A DNA stretch of 7,054 bases from Gammaproteobacteria bacterium. GTDB lineage: Bacteria; Pseudomonadota; Gammaproteobacteria; SZUA-152. Shown here in pieces: positions 1 through 6,593 of this stretch (the stretch's first letter is position 1; each line of letters starts with the position of its first letter). Where the stretch lies: positions 1 to 7,054 of the forward strand of contig QIGJ01000087.1 of the NCBI GenBank assembly GCA_003229995.1. Direction: 5' to 3'. The notes beneath the pieces were generated by a model, which worked only from the letters and a program-made list of their open reading frames with translations, did not search any database and had not been told where the DNA came from. A program made the translations under genes and the position numbers.

Positions 1-597
1 AATGCTCCCGACGCAGTAACAATGAAACATCACTGCCCAGTGCGTTCAACACGCCCGCCAGTTCTACAGCAATGTAACCAGCTCCCACCACTGCAACCCG
101 TTTGGGCTGTTCGGTAAGGGCAAAAAACCCGTCGGAGGTAATACCTAATTCGGCTCCCACTGTATCCGGTACCGACGGCACGCCACCGGGGGCAATCACA
201 ATATGATCCGCCGTATACTGCTGGCCGTTCACTTCCAGGGTTTTGGCATCAACAAAACGTGCTGTGCCACGAATTTCGTCGATATTCGAATCAGATAGTT
301 GCCGTACCAGTCATTAATGCCTTTGATGTAAGCTTCACGCGCTTCCACCAGTCTGCCCCAGTTAAAACCATCAACAGTGATGTCAAAACCATAATCCGGC
401 GCATTTTTCAAAGCCGCTGCCATTTCTGCGCCGTACCACATCACCTTCTTTGGTACGCAGCCGACATTGACGCAAGTGCCACCCATTTTACCGCTTTCGA
501 TGACAGCGCATTTGGCACCGTATACGGCACCGCGTTCTGCGGCTGACAAGCCGCCACTGCCGCCACCAATGCTGATCAGATCATAATGTTTGGTCAT
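1..597 (-). pseudogene. gor: Glutathione reductase, N-terminal part, frameshifted and cut by the window edge
   Basis: Glutathione reductase is a cytoplasmic FAD flavoenzyme that reduces glutathione disulfide with NADPH. From the ATG at 597-595 the protein begins MTKHYDLISIGGGSGG, the Rossmann FAD site. The redox pair is seen in GGTCVNVGCVPKK (C42 and C47, the same numbers as in E. coli Gor). This frame holds to about L102 (294-292) and then departs from the family; it stops at 229. In the next frame the homology resumes at once with SNIDEIRGTARFVDAKTLEV and continues to the window edge. It includes the NADPH-binding stretch VVGAGYIAVELAG and an arginine-containing segment (LLLRREH) at the place where family members bind the NADPH 2'-phosphate. 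So one base appears to be missing around 289-292. Either the gene is broken or this is a sequence error; if an error, this is an ordinary gor. About 200 of the roughly 450 expected residues are in the window. An AAGG lies about 10 bases before the ATG. srkA lies upstream on the same strand. Confidence 0.88.
289..294 (-). other. Apparent -1 frameshift site in gor
   Basis: Reading the minus strand, codons match glutathione reductase through NDWYGNYL (ending at 292). The match then resumes as SNIDEIRG starting at 289, leaving only two bases (291-290) between the two frames. One inserted base here, for example making an aspartate codon, would restore a continuous protein. There is no long homopolymer at the site, so a simple homopolymer slip is not the obvious cause. 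No slippery heptamer of the usual X XXY YYZ kind is visible either, which argues against programmed frameshifting. Confidence 0.8.
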
Positions 598-639
598 ATT
601 TTGCAAGCCTTGCTGTTTTTTGAAAAGTATCAAACAGGT

Positions 640-733
640 GTAGGGTGGGCACGTTTTTGTGCTTACGCGGTGTTAACGCTACTGAGTTGATTTTAAGATG
701 CACAGGTGGGTACAAAAAACGTGCCCACCCTAC
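640..733. repeat. REPIN/MITE-like element with inverted ends
   Basis: The ends at 640-660 and 712-733 are inverted copies of each other: they begin GTAGGGTGGGCACG and end CGTGCCCACCCTAC, differing only by five versus six bases in the T/A run. Each end can also fold alone. On the left, GCAC (649-652) pairs with GTGC (659-662) around a T-rich loop. On the right, GTGGGTAC (706-713) pairs with GTGCCCAC (721-728), with one G-T pair, around an A-rich loop. Two hairpin units facing each other over a short spacer is the layout of REPINs and of small non-autonomous transposon relatives. No reading frame of interest lies inside. It sits between the srkA stop (738) and the gor leader, so both halves would be transcribed if the genes share a message. 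Family and copy number cannot be judged from one copy. Confidence 0.72.
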
Positions 734-737
734 GTCT

Positions 738-1769
738 CTATCCCATCCACTGCAACGGTGGTTCATTCATCATCGCCGCCTGTTCCCGCAATGCGAGTAT
801 CTGCTCTTCCCAGTAACGCGGTTCCGCGAACCACGGAAAGTGCATGGGAAATGTCGGATCATCCCAGCGCCGTGCCAGCCATGCGGAGTAGTGAATCATG
901 CGCAGCGTGCGTAGCGGTTCGACCAAGTGTAATTCGCGTGGATTAAAATCCATAAATTCGCTGTAACCCGACAATATTTCGTCAATTTGCCCGGTCATCT
1001 GCGCCCGCTCGCCGGAGAGTAACATCCATAAATCCTGTATCGCCGGGCCCATGCGCGCATCATCAAAATCCACAAAATGGGGACCACCCTCTGTCCATAA
1101 AATGTTGCCGGGGTGACAGTCACCGTGCAGGCGTATTTGTGCCACGTTACCTTCGGCAACGCCTGCCCGCTCAAAACCGGTCTGCACCTGTTTGAGCACA
1201 TCCTCCACTAATGTTGAATAGGCCTCATGCAAGTCATCTGGCACAACATTGGCGGACATGATGTAGAGAAAAGGCTCCCGACCAAAGCTCTCGATATCCA
1301 GTGTCGGTCGATGTTGAAACCTCCCGGTAGCACCAATGGCGTGAATACGCCCCAGGAAACGCCCCATCCACACCAGATTATCCAGGTCTTCCAGGTCGGG
1401 AGTACGCCCACCGCGACGCGGGTAAATCGCAAAGCGAAACCCGGCGTGCTCGAACAGACTATTCCCAGCGGCATCCCGCAACGGCGCTATGGCCGGAATC
1501 TCCGACTGTGCCAGCGTTTCGGCGAAATCGTGTTCTTCCTGAATCGCCGCATCCGTCCAGCGGTTGGGCCGGTAAAATTTGACGATAATCGGCTGGGCAT
1601 CGTCAATGCCCACCTGATAGACCCGGTTTTCATAGCTGTTCAGCGCCAGTTGCCGACCATCACTGCGCCCCCCCGCCAGTTGCACCTGACTATCCACGGC
1701 ATCCAGTACCACATCAGGCGTCAACGCTTCGTAAGGGTGTGCGCCTAGCGCAAATTCAGTATCAGTCAC
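738..1769 (-). CDS. srkA: Stress response serine/threonine protein kinase SrkA (YihE family)
   Basis: This 343-residue protein closely follows E. coli SrkA (328 residues), a cytoplasmic kinase of the aminoglycoside-phosphotransferase/choline-kinase fold that protects cells under stress. Characteristic stretches are LNSYENRVYQ (about 43-52), the likely ATP-binding lysine in IVKFYRP (K64), the catalytic loop LHGDCHPGN (D217, N222), the metal-binding segment FVDFDDAR (D234), then GPAIQDLWMLL and a C-terminal EPPLQ. All key residues are present. The start codon is GTG, with no good Shine-Dalgarno sequence. It is chosen because the N-terminus then lines up with the family and no ATG follows nearby. 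A five-codon frame (ATG at 1783, ending in the TGA that overlaps this GTG) lies just upstream and might couple initiation. In E. coli this gene precedes dsbA; here it precedes gor, another thiol-redox gene, with a REPIN-like element between them. The divergent neighbour is prlC. Confidence 0.95.
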   Translation of the reverse strand: MTDTEFALGAHPYEALTPDVVLDAVDSQVQLAGGRSDGRQLALNSYENRVYQVGIDDAQPIIVKFYRPNRWTDAAIQEEHDFAETLAQSEIPAIAPLRDAAGNSLFEHAGFRFAIYPRRGGRTPDLEDLDNLVWMGRFLGRIHAIGATGRFQHRPTLDIESFGREPFLYIMSANVVPDDLHEAYSTLVEDVLKQVQTGFERAGVAEGNVAQIRLHGDCHPGNILWTEGGPHFVDFDDARMGPAIQDLWMLLSGERAQMTGQIDEILSGYSEFMDFNPRELHLVEPLRTLRMIHYSAWLARRWDDPTFPMHFPWFAEPRYWEEQILALREQAAMMNEPPLQWMG

Positions 1770-1914
1770 AAGAATAAATCCATGGTTGTCACCGTTTCAG
1801 GCCTTTTTGCTGTGCAAATAATATCCAATAACACGATTTTCCAGTTTGAGTTTTGTCAGATTAGAGTATCATCATTGCGCCTTTAAGCTGATTACGGAAA
1901 TAATCGATAACGCC
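1770..1914. promoter_or_regulatory. Divergent intergenic region between srkA and prlC
   Basis: Two divergent genes start from this 145-base AT-rich stretch, so it should hold a promoter for each. For srkA the best -10 candidate is TATTAT, read on the minus strand at 1823-1818, without a convincing -35. For prlC a weak pair is TTGAGT (1846-1851) and TATCAT (1867-1872) with only 15 bases between them. E. coli prlC is a heat-shock gene, but I see no clear sigma-32 type promoter here. The existence of promoters is inferred from gene orientation; the exact sites are guesses. Confidence 0.4.
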
Positions 1915-3942
1915 ATGACCAATCCTCTGCTGCATTTGACCGATCTGCCGCCTTTCAGTGCCATCAAACCCGAACATGTGGAACCCGCCATCGACCAGAT
2001 TCTGGCCGATAACCGTGCTGCAATCAAAACCCTGCTGGCTGATAACCCGACACCCCGTTGGAATACCGTAATGCTCCCTCTGGAAAGTCTGGAGGATCGT
2101 CTCGCGCGCGCTTGGTCACCCGTAAGTCATATGAATTCGGTACGGAACAGTGACGCACTGCGCGATGCCCACAACGCCTGCCTGCCCAAGCTCAGTCAAT
2201 ACGCTACCGAGATCGGCCAAAATCAGCAACTGTTTGCCGCCTTCAGCGCCGTGGCCAAAGACACCACGCTTTCCGTTGCCCAACAAAAGGCCATCGATAA
2301 CGCCTTACGTGACTTCCAGCTCTCCGGTGTTGAACTGCCCGACGATAAAAAACAGCGTTACATGACCATTCAACAGGAACTGTCTGGCCTCACTGCCAAA
2401 TTTTCGGAAAATGTACTGGATGCCACCCAGGCATGGCACAAACTTGTTGGGGATGAAAAATCGCTCGCCGGACTGCCCGAGTCGGCCATTGCCATGGCCA
2501 AACAATCCGCCGAACAAAAAGCACACAGTGGCTGGCTGTTTACCCTGGAATTCCCCAGCTATTTTGCAGTAATGAGCTATGCCAATGACCGCGCGCTGCG
2601 TGAAGAAGTGTATGTCGCCTACGTTACCCGCGCTTCGGACCAGGGACCTAACGCGGGTAAATTCGACAACACGCCGCTGATGGGAAAAATTCTCGCCCTG
2701 CGTCACGAACTGGCTCGGTTGCTTGGCTTTGAAAATTACGCGCAACGTTCACTGGCCACGAAAATGGCTTCCGGCACCGAAAAAGTCACCGTTTTTTTGC
2801 GCGACCTCGCCGACCGCTCGCTGGGCATGGCTCAAGAAGAACTCACCGAACTGAAAACATTTGCGCGTGATGAACTGGGCCTCGACACGCTCGAACCCTG
2901 GGACATCACCTACGCCTCAGAAAAACTGCGCCTGCACCGGTACGCCATCAGCCAGGAAGACCTCAAACCTTATTTCCCTGAAGCGCGTGTGGTCAGCGGT
3001 ATGTTCGACGTGGTCAACAAACTCTATGGCCTGGAAATCCACGAGCTGGCGGATATCGACACTTGGCACAAAGACGTGCGCGTATTTAAAATCCTTGATC
3101 GCAACGGTGATGCCCGTGGCCGATTTTATCTCGACCTGTACGCACGCACCAACAAACGGGGTGGCGCATGGATGGACGAATGTATCTCCCGCCGCCAGAC
3201 GGGGCACAGTGTGCAATTGCCCGTTGCCTACCTCACTTGCAACTTTTCTGCACCTGTGGGCAATGACCCCGCGCTGTTCACCCATAACGAAGTCATCACC
3301 CTGTTTCACGAATTCGGCCATGGCTTGCACCACATGCTGACTCAAATCGATACGCTCGCCGTATCTGGCATCAGCGGCGTACCCTGGGACGCCATAGAAC
3401 TGCCCAGCCAATTTTTGGAAAACTGGTGCTGGGAATCACAGGCCGTCAACTTCATTGCACAACACTATCAAACGGGAGAACAACTGCCCGACGCACTGTT
3501 CGCCAAAATGACCTCCGCCAAAAATTTTCAGGCCGGTATGCAAATGGTGCGACAATTGGAATTCTCTCTATTCGATTTTCGCATTCACACCGAATATGAT
3601 CCGGAAAAAGGCGCACGCGTGCAAGAGATTCTTGACGAAGTACGCGCCGAGGTAGCCGTCATCAAACCACCTGAATATCACCGCTTTCAGCATAGCTTTT
3701 CACATATTTTCGCGGGCGGTTATGCCGCAGGTTATTACAGCTACAAATGGGCGGAAGTGTTATCGTCCGACGCTTTCTCAAAATTTGAAGAGACCGGTAT
3801 TTTCAACCGGGAAACCGGGCTGGCCTTTTTGGAAGCCATACTGGAACAAGGGGGCTCACGCGAACCCATGGATTTATTTATTGAATTTCGTGGTCGCGAA
3901 CCAGAAATAGATGCCCTGTTACGGCATTCAGGCATTCAATAA
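1915..3942 (+). CDS. prlC: Oligopeptidase A (M3 family zinc metallopeptidase)
   Basis: This enzyme is a cytoplasmic oligopeptidase that cuts short peptides, including cleaved signal peptides, downstream of the main proteases. The 675-residue product matches E. coli PrlC/OpdA (680) over its whole length. It starts MTNPLL, then PPFSAIKPEHVEPAID, then SPVSHMNSVRNS and NALRDFQLSGVELP in the helical N-terminal half. Next come ASDQGPNAGK and LGFENYAQRSLATKMA. The zinc site is HEFGH (H465, E466, H469) with third ligand E495 in IELPSQFLENW. Near the C-terminus SHIFAGGYAAGYYSY supplies tyrosines (Y607, Y610) that seem to correspond to substrate-contacting tyrosines of thimet oligopeptidase. No signal peptide is seen. 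The reading frame is open further upstream to a TTG at 1846, but those 23 residues are not family-like, so the ATG at 1915 is chosen; its Shine-Dalgarno (GGAAAT near 1896) is weak. The SH3-protein gene follows closely and is probably co-transcribed. Confidence 0.97.
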   Translation: MTNPLLHLTDLPPFSAIKPEHVEPAIDQILADNRAAIKTLLADNPTPRWNTVMLPLESLEDRLARAWSPVSHMNSVRNSDALRDAHNACLPKLSQYATEIGQNQQLFAAFSAVAKDTTLSVAQQKAIDNALRDFQLSGVELPDDKKQRYMTIQQELSGLTAKFSENVLDATQAWHKLVGDEKSLAGLPESAIAMAKQSAEQKAHSGWLFTLEFPSYFAVMSYANDRALREEVYVAYVTRASDQGPNAGKFDNTPLMGKILALRHELARLLGFENYAQRSLATKMASGTEKVTVFLRDLADRSLGMAQEELTELKTFARDELGLDTLEPWDITYASEKLRLHRYAISQEDLKPYFPEARVVSGMFDVVNKLYGLEIHELADIDTWHKDVRVFKILDRNGDARGRFYLDLYARTNKRGGAWMDECISRRQTGHSVQLPVAYLTCNFSAPVGNDPALFTHNEVITLFHEFGHGLHHMLTQIDTLAVSGISGVPWDAIELPSQFLENWCWESQAVNFIAQHYQTGEQLPDALFAKMTSAKNFQAGMQMVRQLEFSLFDFRIHTEYDPEKGARVQEILDEVRAEVAVIKPPEYHRFQHSFSHIFAGGYAAGYYSYKWAEVLSSDAFSKFEETGIFNRETGLAFLEAILEQGGSREPMDLFIEFRGREPEIDALLRHSGIQ

Positions 3943-3967
3943 CAAAGAATAAGCCTCCGGGCTGAAC

Positions 3968-3972
3968 AAGGA
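3968..3972 (+). promoter_or_regulatory. Ribosome binding site of the SH3-protein gene
   Basis: AAGGA lies 10 bases before the ATG at 3983 and only 4 bases before an in-frame GTG at 3977. Spacing does not settle the matter. ATG is preferred as the commoner codon, and it opens a standard signal peptide (MKIPTIHR). The choice changes only two residues. Confidence 0.55.
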
Positions 3973-3982
3973 ACGTGTGTCG

Positions 3983-4804
3983 ATGAAAATACCAACAATA
4001 CACCGCATCATCTTTGGCATGTTCGCAAGCCTGTTAACCTGCCTGCCACTGGCCGTGAATGCCGCCTTCATCACGGATAAAATCGTCGCTGAAGTACGCA
4101 CAGAACGTTTTGATCAGGGCGCAGTATTGAAAGAACTCTCCAGCGGTGCCTCGGTGGAAGTGCTCATGTCCGACGGAAAATACACCCGCGTACGCACCAC
4201 TGACAACATCACCGGCTGGGTCAATTCCAGATTCCTCACCAATGAAAAACCCAACCAACTGGAACACCTGAAACTGCTTAGCAAAATCAAGGCTACCGAA
4301 GAACAATTACGTGTCGCTAAAGAAAAGCTTGCCAGTGCCCCGACGACTGGCTCAGACATCAGTACAGAAGAAATCGACACTCTCAAAAAACAGGCAAAAA
4401 ATGCCCAATGGATGAAAGCGGAGATGCAAAAGGCGCGTAATCGTGCTGAAAAAGCAGAAGAAAAACTAAAAACCGAACTCAAAAAACCCTCGAAAAAGAG
4501 TGAACAGAACAACGATACCAAACAACAGCTTGAGAACTTGCGCAGACAAAACCATGAACTGGAGACACGCCTCGCCGCAGCCCTGCTGGTCAACGAACAA
4601 CAAAGTGAATCCACCAGCACGGAACTGACACCTGTCGCCTTTGTTGCAACACCTGCAACCGAAAAAACCGACGATAACTGGACAATCAACATGCAATGGT
4701 TCTTTGGCAGCTTGTTCACGGCCCTGATCATTGGCTTTATAGCTGGACTCACTTGGTTGGATAAACGTATCCGGCGGAAACATGGTGGATTCAGGATTTA
4801 TTAA
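3983..4804 (+). CDS. YgiM-like membrane-anchored SH3 domain protein with coiled coil
   Basis: The 273-residue product has a signal peptide (about 1-27, basic start, hydrophobic core, VNA-A type cleavage). A bacterial SH3-like domain follows (about 28-87), with VRTERFDQGAVLKELSSGASVEVL and the closing TGWVNSRFL typical of this fold. A long charged helical region (about 92-205), rich in K, E, Q and A, looks like a coiled coil. After a Thr/Ala-rich linker there is one membrane helix (about 238-259) and a basic tail (KRIRRKHGG). This order matches the TIGR04211/YgiM family, though it is longer than the roughly 206-residue E. coli YgiM. The predicted topology places SH3 domain and coiled coil in the periplasm and the basic tail in the cytoplasm. 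The SH3 domain may bind peptidoglycan or an envelope partner; the function is not known to me. C20 is not in a good lipobox, so it is unlikely to be a lipoprotein. The gene lies 40 bases behind prlC, probably in one operon, and its end is 10 bases from the end of the opposing kinase gene. Confidence 0.85.
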   Translation: MKIPTIHRIIFGMFASLLTCLPLAVNAAFITDKIVAEVRTERFDQGAVLKELSSGASVEVLMSDGKYTRVRTTDNITGWVNSRFLTNEKPNQLEHLKLLSKIKATEEQLRVAKEKLASAPTTGSDISTEEIDTLKKQAKNAQWMKAEMQKARNRAEKAEEKLKTELKKPSKKSEQNNDTKQQLENLRRQNHELETRLAAALLVNEQQSESTSTELTPVAFVATPATEKTDDNWTINMQWFFGSLFTALIIGFIAGLTWLDKRIRRKHGGFRIY

Positions 4805-4814
4805 TACCTAGATC

Positions 4815-6062
4815 CTAAAGCACGAAATAAAACGTTGCGCCTTTATCAACTTCGCCTTCGGCCCAAACTTGCCCGCCATGGCGATGGATGCTGCGTGCGA
4901 CTGAAGCCAGCCCGATGCCAATTCCCGGAAACGCCTCGGCGGTATGCAGGCGCTGAAAAGCCCCAAACAGTTTATCAACATGCTGCATATTAAAACCGGC
5001 ACCGTTGTCCATGATAAAATAAGCGACTTCGTTCTCTCGCTCCGTCACACCAAATTCGATATAGGGCTGTGTTGTTTTGGCGGTGAATTTCCATGCATTG
5101 CCTAACAGGTTGTCAAAGATAATTCTCAACAGGCGGCGGTCGCCTTCCACTATAATATCCGGTCGGATGTACACCTCGACTTCCCGATCCGGCTCTGCTT
5201 CCCGTAGCCGGGTTATTTCGGCCTCTGCCAAAGTACTGAGGTTCACACTCTCCCGTACCAATTCGCTGTGATTCAGGCGAGATAATTCCAGCATTCCATC
5301 AATCAATTCACCCATATGGCCAACCGCCCTGCAAATACGTTGCAGATAACCTTGTCCCTGCTCTCCCAGCTGATCTGCATATTCCTCATACAAGGCTTGA
5401 CTAAAACCATCTATTCTCCGCAGCGGTGCCCGCAGATCATGCGAAACAGAATAATTGAAGGCTTCCATTTCTTTATTAACGGTTTGCAGTTCCCGGGTTC
5501 TTTGTGCTACACGTTTTTCCAGTCGGGCATTGGCTTCGTACAGGGCCAGTTCTTTGGTGGCCAAAGCCCGGTTTTTTTTGGCAATTTCTTCTACCTTATC
5601 TTCCAGCTTACGCACTAGGCGCACATTGTACTGGCGATAAAAATCCTCTTCTTTTACTTCAATGGGGCGTATTTTTGACTGATCCTGCGTACCTTCTCCG
5701 ATAGCCAATACTTTTTCAATTTCGTGCAGAAAGACATGAATTTCCTGCGGCTTGACGAGAAACAGGTCTGCCCCCAAATTAAGGGAAAATTCTTTGTCTT
5801 TGGCTTCAGTGTAGGTGGCAGTATAAAAAATAAAAGGAATTGTCTTGAGCTGTTCATCCACTTTCCAGGTTCGGCACAGGGCGAAGCCATCCATCACTGG
5901 CATAAGTATGTCGGAAATAATCAAGTCTGGTCGTGTCTGATGGGCGCTTACCAGAGCCTGTTCACCATTCATCGCCTCAGTTACTTCATAACCCTTGGCA
6001 CTCAGCAGAGTGCGCAACAAATACAAATTTTCAGGTTTGTCATCAACGATCAACACATTCAT
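4815..6062 (-). CDS. Hybrid protein: N-terminal receiver domain fused to a histidine kinase
   Basis: The 415-residue protein has a receiver domain at about 1-120, with acidic pocket D7/D8, phospho-acceptor D51 in IISDILMPVMDG, T81, and K104 in LVKP. A helical linker/coiled coil follows at about 140-200. The HisKA domain has H208 in NYSVSHDLRAPLRRIDGFSQ, of the type found in phytochrome-like kinases. The HATPase domain carries the N-box (IIFDNLLGNAWKFT, N318 and N322), G1 (DNGAGF, 352-357) and G2 (GIGIGLAS, 380-387). All catalytic residues seem intact. There is no membrane segment or sensory domain, so it is presumably cytoplasmic, with kinase activity set by phosphorylation of its own receiver. 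Its ATG overlaps the stop of the upstream receiver gene (ATGA), and a GGAG at 6074-6071 sits 8 bases before it, inside that gene, so translation is probably coupled. A kinase of this layout could receive phosphate from the partial kinase upstream and pass it on, or steer its activity. The final target is not visible. Confidence 0.93.
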   Translation of the reverse strand: MNVLIVDDKPENLYLLRTLLSAKGYEVTEAMNGEQALVSAHQTRPDLIISDILMPVMDGFALCRTWKVDEQLKTIPFIFYTATYTEAKDKEFSLNLGADLFLVKPQEIHVFLHEIEKVLAIGEGTQDQSKIRPIEVKEEDFYRQYNVRLVRKLEDKVEEIAKKNRALATKELALYEANARLEKRVAQRTRELQTVNKEMEAFNYSVSHDLRAPLRRIDGFSQALYEEYADQLGEQGQGYLQRICRAVGHMGELIDGMLELSRLNHSELVRESVNLSTLAEAEITRLREAEPDREVEVYIRPDIIVEGDRRLLRIIFDNLLGNAWKFTAKTTQPYIEFGVTERENEVAYFIMDNGAGFNMQHVDKLFGAFQRLHTAEAFPGIGIGLASVARSIHRHGGQVWAEGEVDKGATFYFVL

Positions 6063-6436
6063 ACCAATGGCTCCGGCAAATAATTTTCAACCCTAGTAAC
6101 AAAATTGTCAGGATCGATGGGTTTTTCGATATAACCATCGCAGCCGGCAGCCAGAATGGTCTCACGGTCACCACTCATGGCGCGTGCGGTAAGCGCCACG
6201 ATGGGTGGCGGAATAGGCGTGCTGCTTTTAATGCACTGCGTGGCTTCCAATCCATTCATACCCGGCATTTGAATGTCCATCAGAATCAGGGAGGGGGTCT
6301 CGGCCCGACATACTGCGATAGCTTCATCGCCGTTATGTGCCTCACAGACTTGATAACCTTTTTTCTCCAACAAAAAACGCGCCAGATAAAGATTATGGGC
6401 ATTGTCGTCAGCGACAAGAATCAATGGCGTGCGCAC
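6059..6436 (-). CDS. Stand-alone response regulator receiver protein (CheY/DivK-like)
   Basis: The 125 residues are a single receiver domain with nothing attached. Visible are the acidic pair D10/D11 in VADDNAHN, phospho-acceptor D54 in ILMDIQMPGMNG, T83 in ALTARAM, and K105 in YIEKPID. With no DNA-binding or enzymatic output domain it should act by protein contact or as a phosphate carrier between kinases. The start codon is GTG (6436-6434); a strong AGGGAG lies just upstream, which decides the start. Its stop overlaps the start of the receiver-kinase gene by 4 bases. The histidine kinase gene upstream ends 157 bases away on the same strand. The sequence resembles the receiver domains found at the end of hybrid kinases, so it may have come from, or act as, a detached receiver of the upstream kinase. 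Confidence 0.93.
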   Translation of the reverse strand: MRTPLILVADDNAHNLYLARFLLEKKGYQVCEAHNGDEAIAVCRAETPSLILMDIQMPGMNGLEATQCIKSSTPIPPPIVALTARAMSGDRETILAAGCDGYIEKPIDPDNFVTRVENYLPEPLV

Positions 6437-6441
6437 AAATT

Positions 6442-6448
6442 ACTCCCT
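6442..6448 (-). promoter_or_regulatory. Ribosome binding site of the stand-alone receiver gene
   Basis: Read on the minus strand this is AGGGAGT, ending 5 bases before the GTG at 6436. It is the best Shine-Dalgarno in the window and the main reason to accept GTG as start. Confidence 0.75.
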
Positions 6449-6501
6449 GTTTTTGCGTACTGGTTTCGTTACAAACAATATAAGTTGCCCGTACCACAAA
6501 T

Positions 6502-6510
6502 TTTATAACA
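6502..6510 (-). promoter_or_regulatory. Possible extended -10 promoter for the receiver/receiver-kinase pair
   Basis: On the minus strand the bases read TGTTATAAA, a TG-N-TATAAA extended -10 hexamer, about 65 bases before the receiver start. No good -35 is seen at 16-18 bases, as can be tolerated for extended -10 promoters. It lies in the 157-base AT-rich gap (6437-6593), which otherwise holds no gene and no clear terminator. If real, it lets these two genes be expressed apart from the kinase upstream. Confidence 0.35.
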
Positions 6511-6593
6511 TTTAAAGTATTACTATCGCATAAAAAGTGATATCTCGGCATCATCAGTAATAACGAGTAGAAAACACGATATGAGGAATAAAC

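Noticed and set aside
645..946. Plus-strand open frames starting in the repeat element and running into the srkA 3' end
   Set aside because: They mix repeat sequence with antisense srkA and show no protein-like pattern.
1227..1748. A 173-codon open frame on the plus strand
   Set aside because: It lies wholly inside srkA, which has clear full-length homology on the other strand.
1846..1914. N-terminal extension of PrlC from the TTG at 1846
   Set aside because: The 23 extra residues are not family-like, and the ATG at 1915 gives the usual MTNPLL start.
2305..2745. A 146-codon open frame on the minus strand, and similar ones at 2917-3411
   Set aside because: They lie antisense to prlC, whose coding frame matches its family throughout.
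3951..3962. Small palindrome AGCCTCCGGGCT between prlC and the SH3-protein gene as a terminator
   Set aside because: The stem is only four pairs and there is no T-run after it.
4031..4051. Possible lipobox around C20 of the SH3 protein
   Set aside because: The residue before the cysteine is threonine, which does not fit the usual G/A/S, and a normal signal-peptidase site follows at VNAA.
4114..4752. A 212-codon open frame on the minus strand, very rich in Ser, Phe and Val
   Set aside because: It is the antisense of the Lys/Glu-rich coiled coil of the SH3-protein gene; the odd composition follows from that, and it has no family resemblance.
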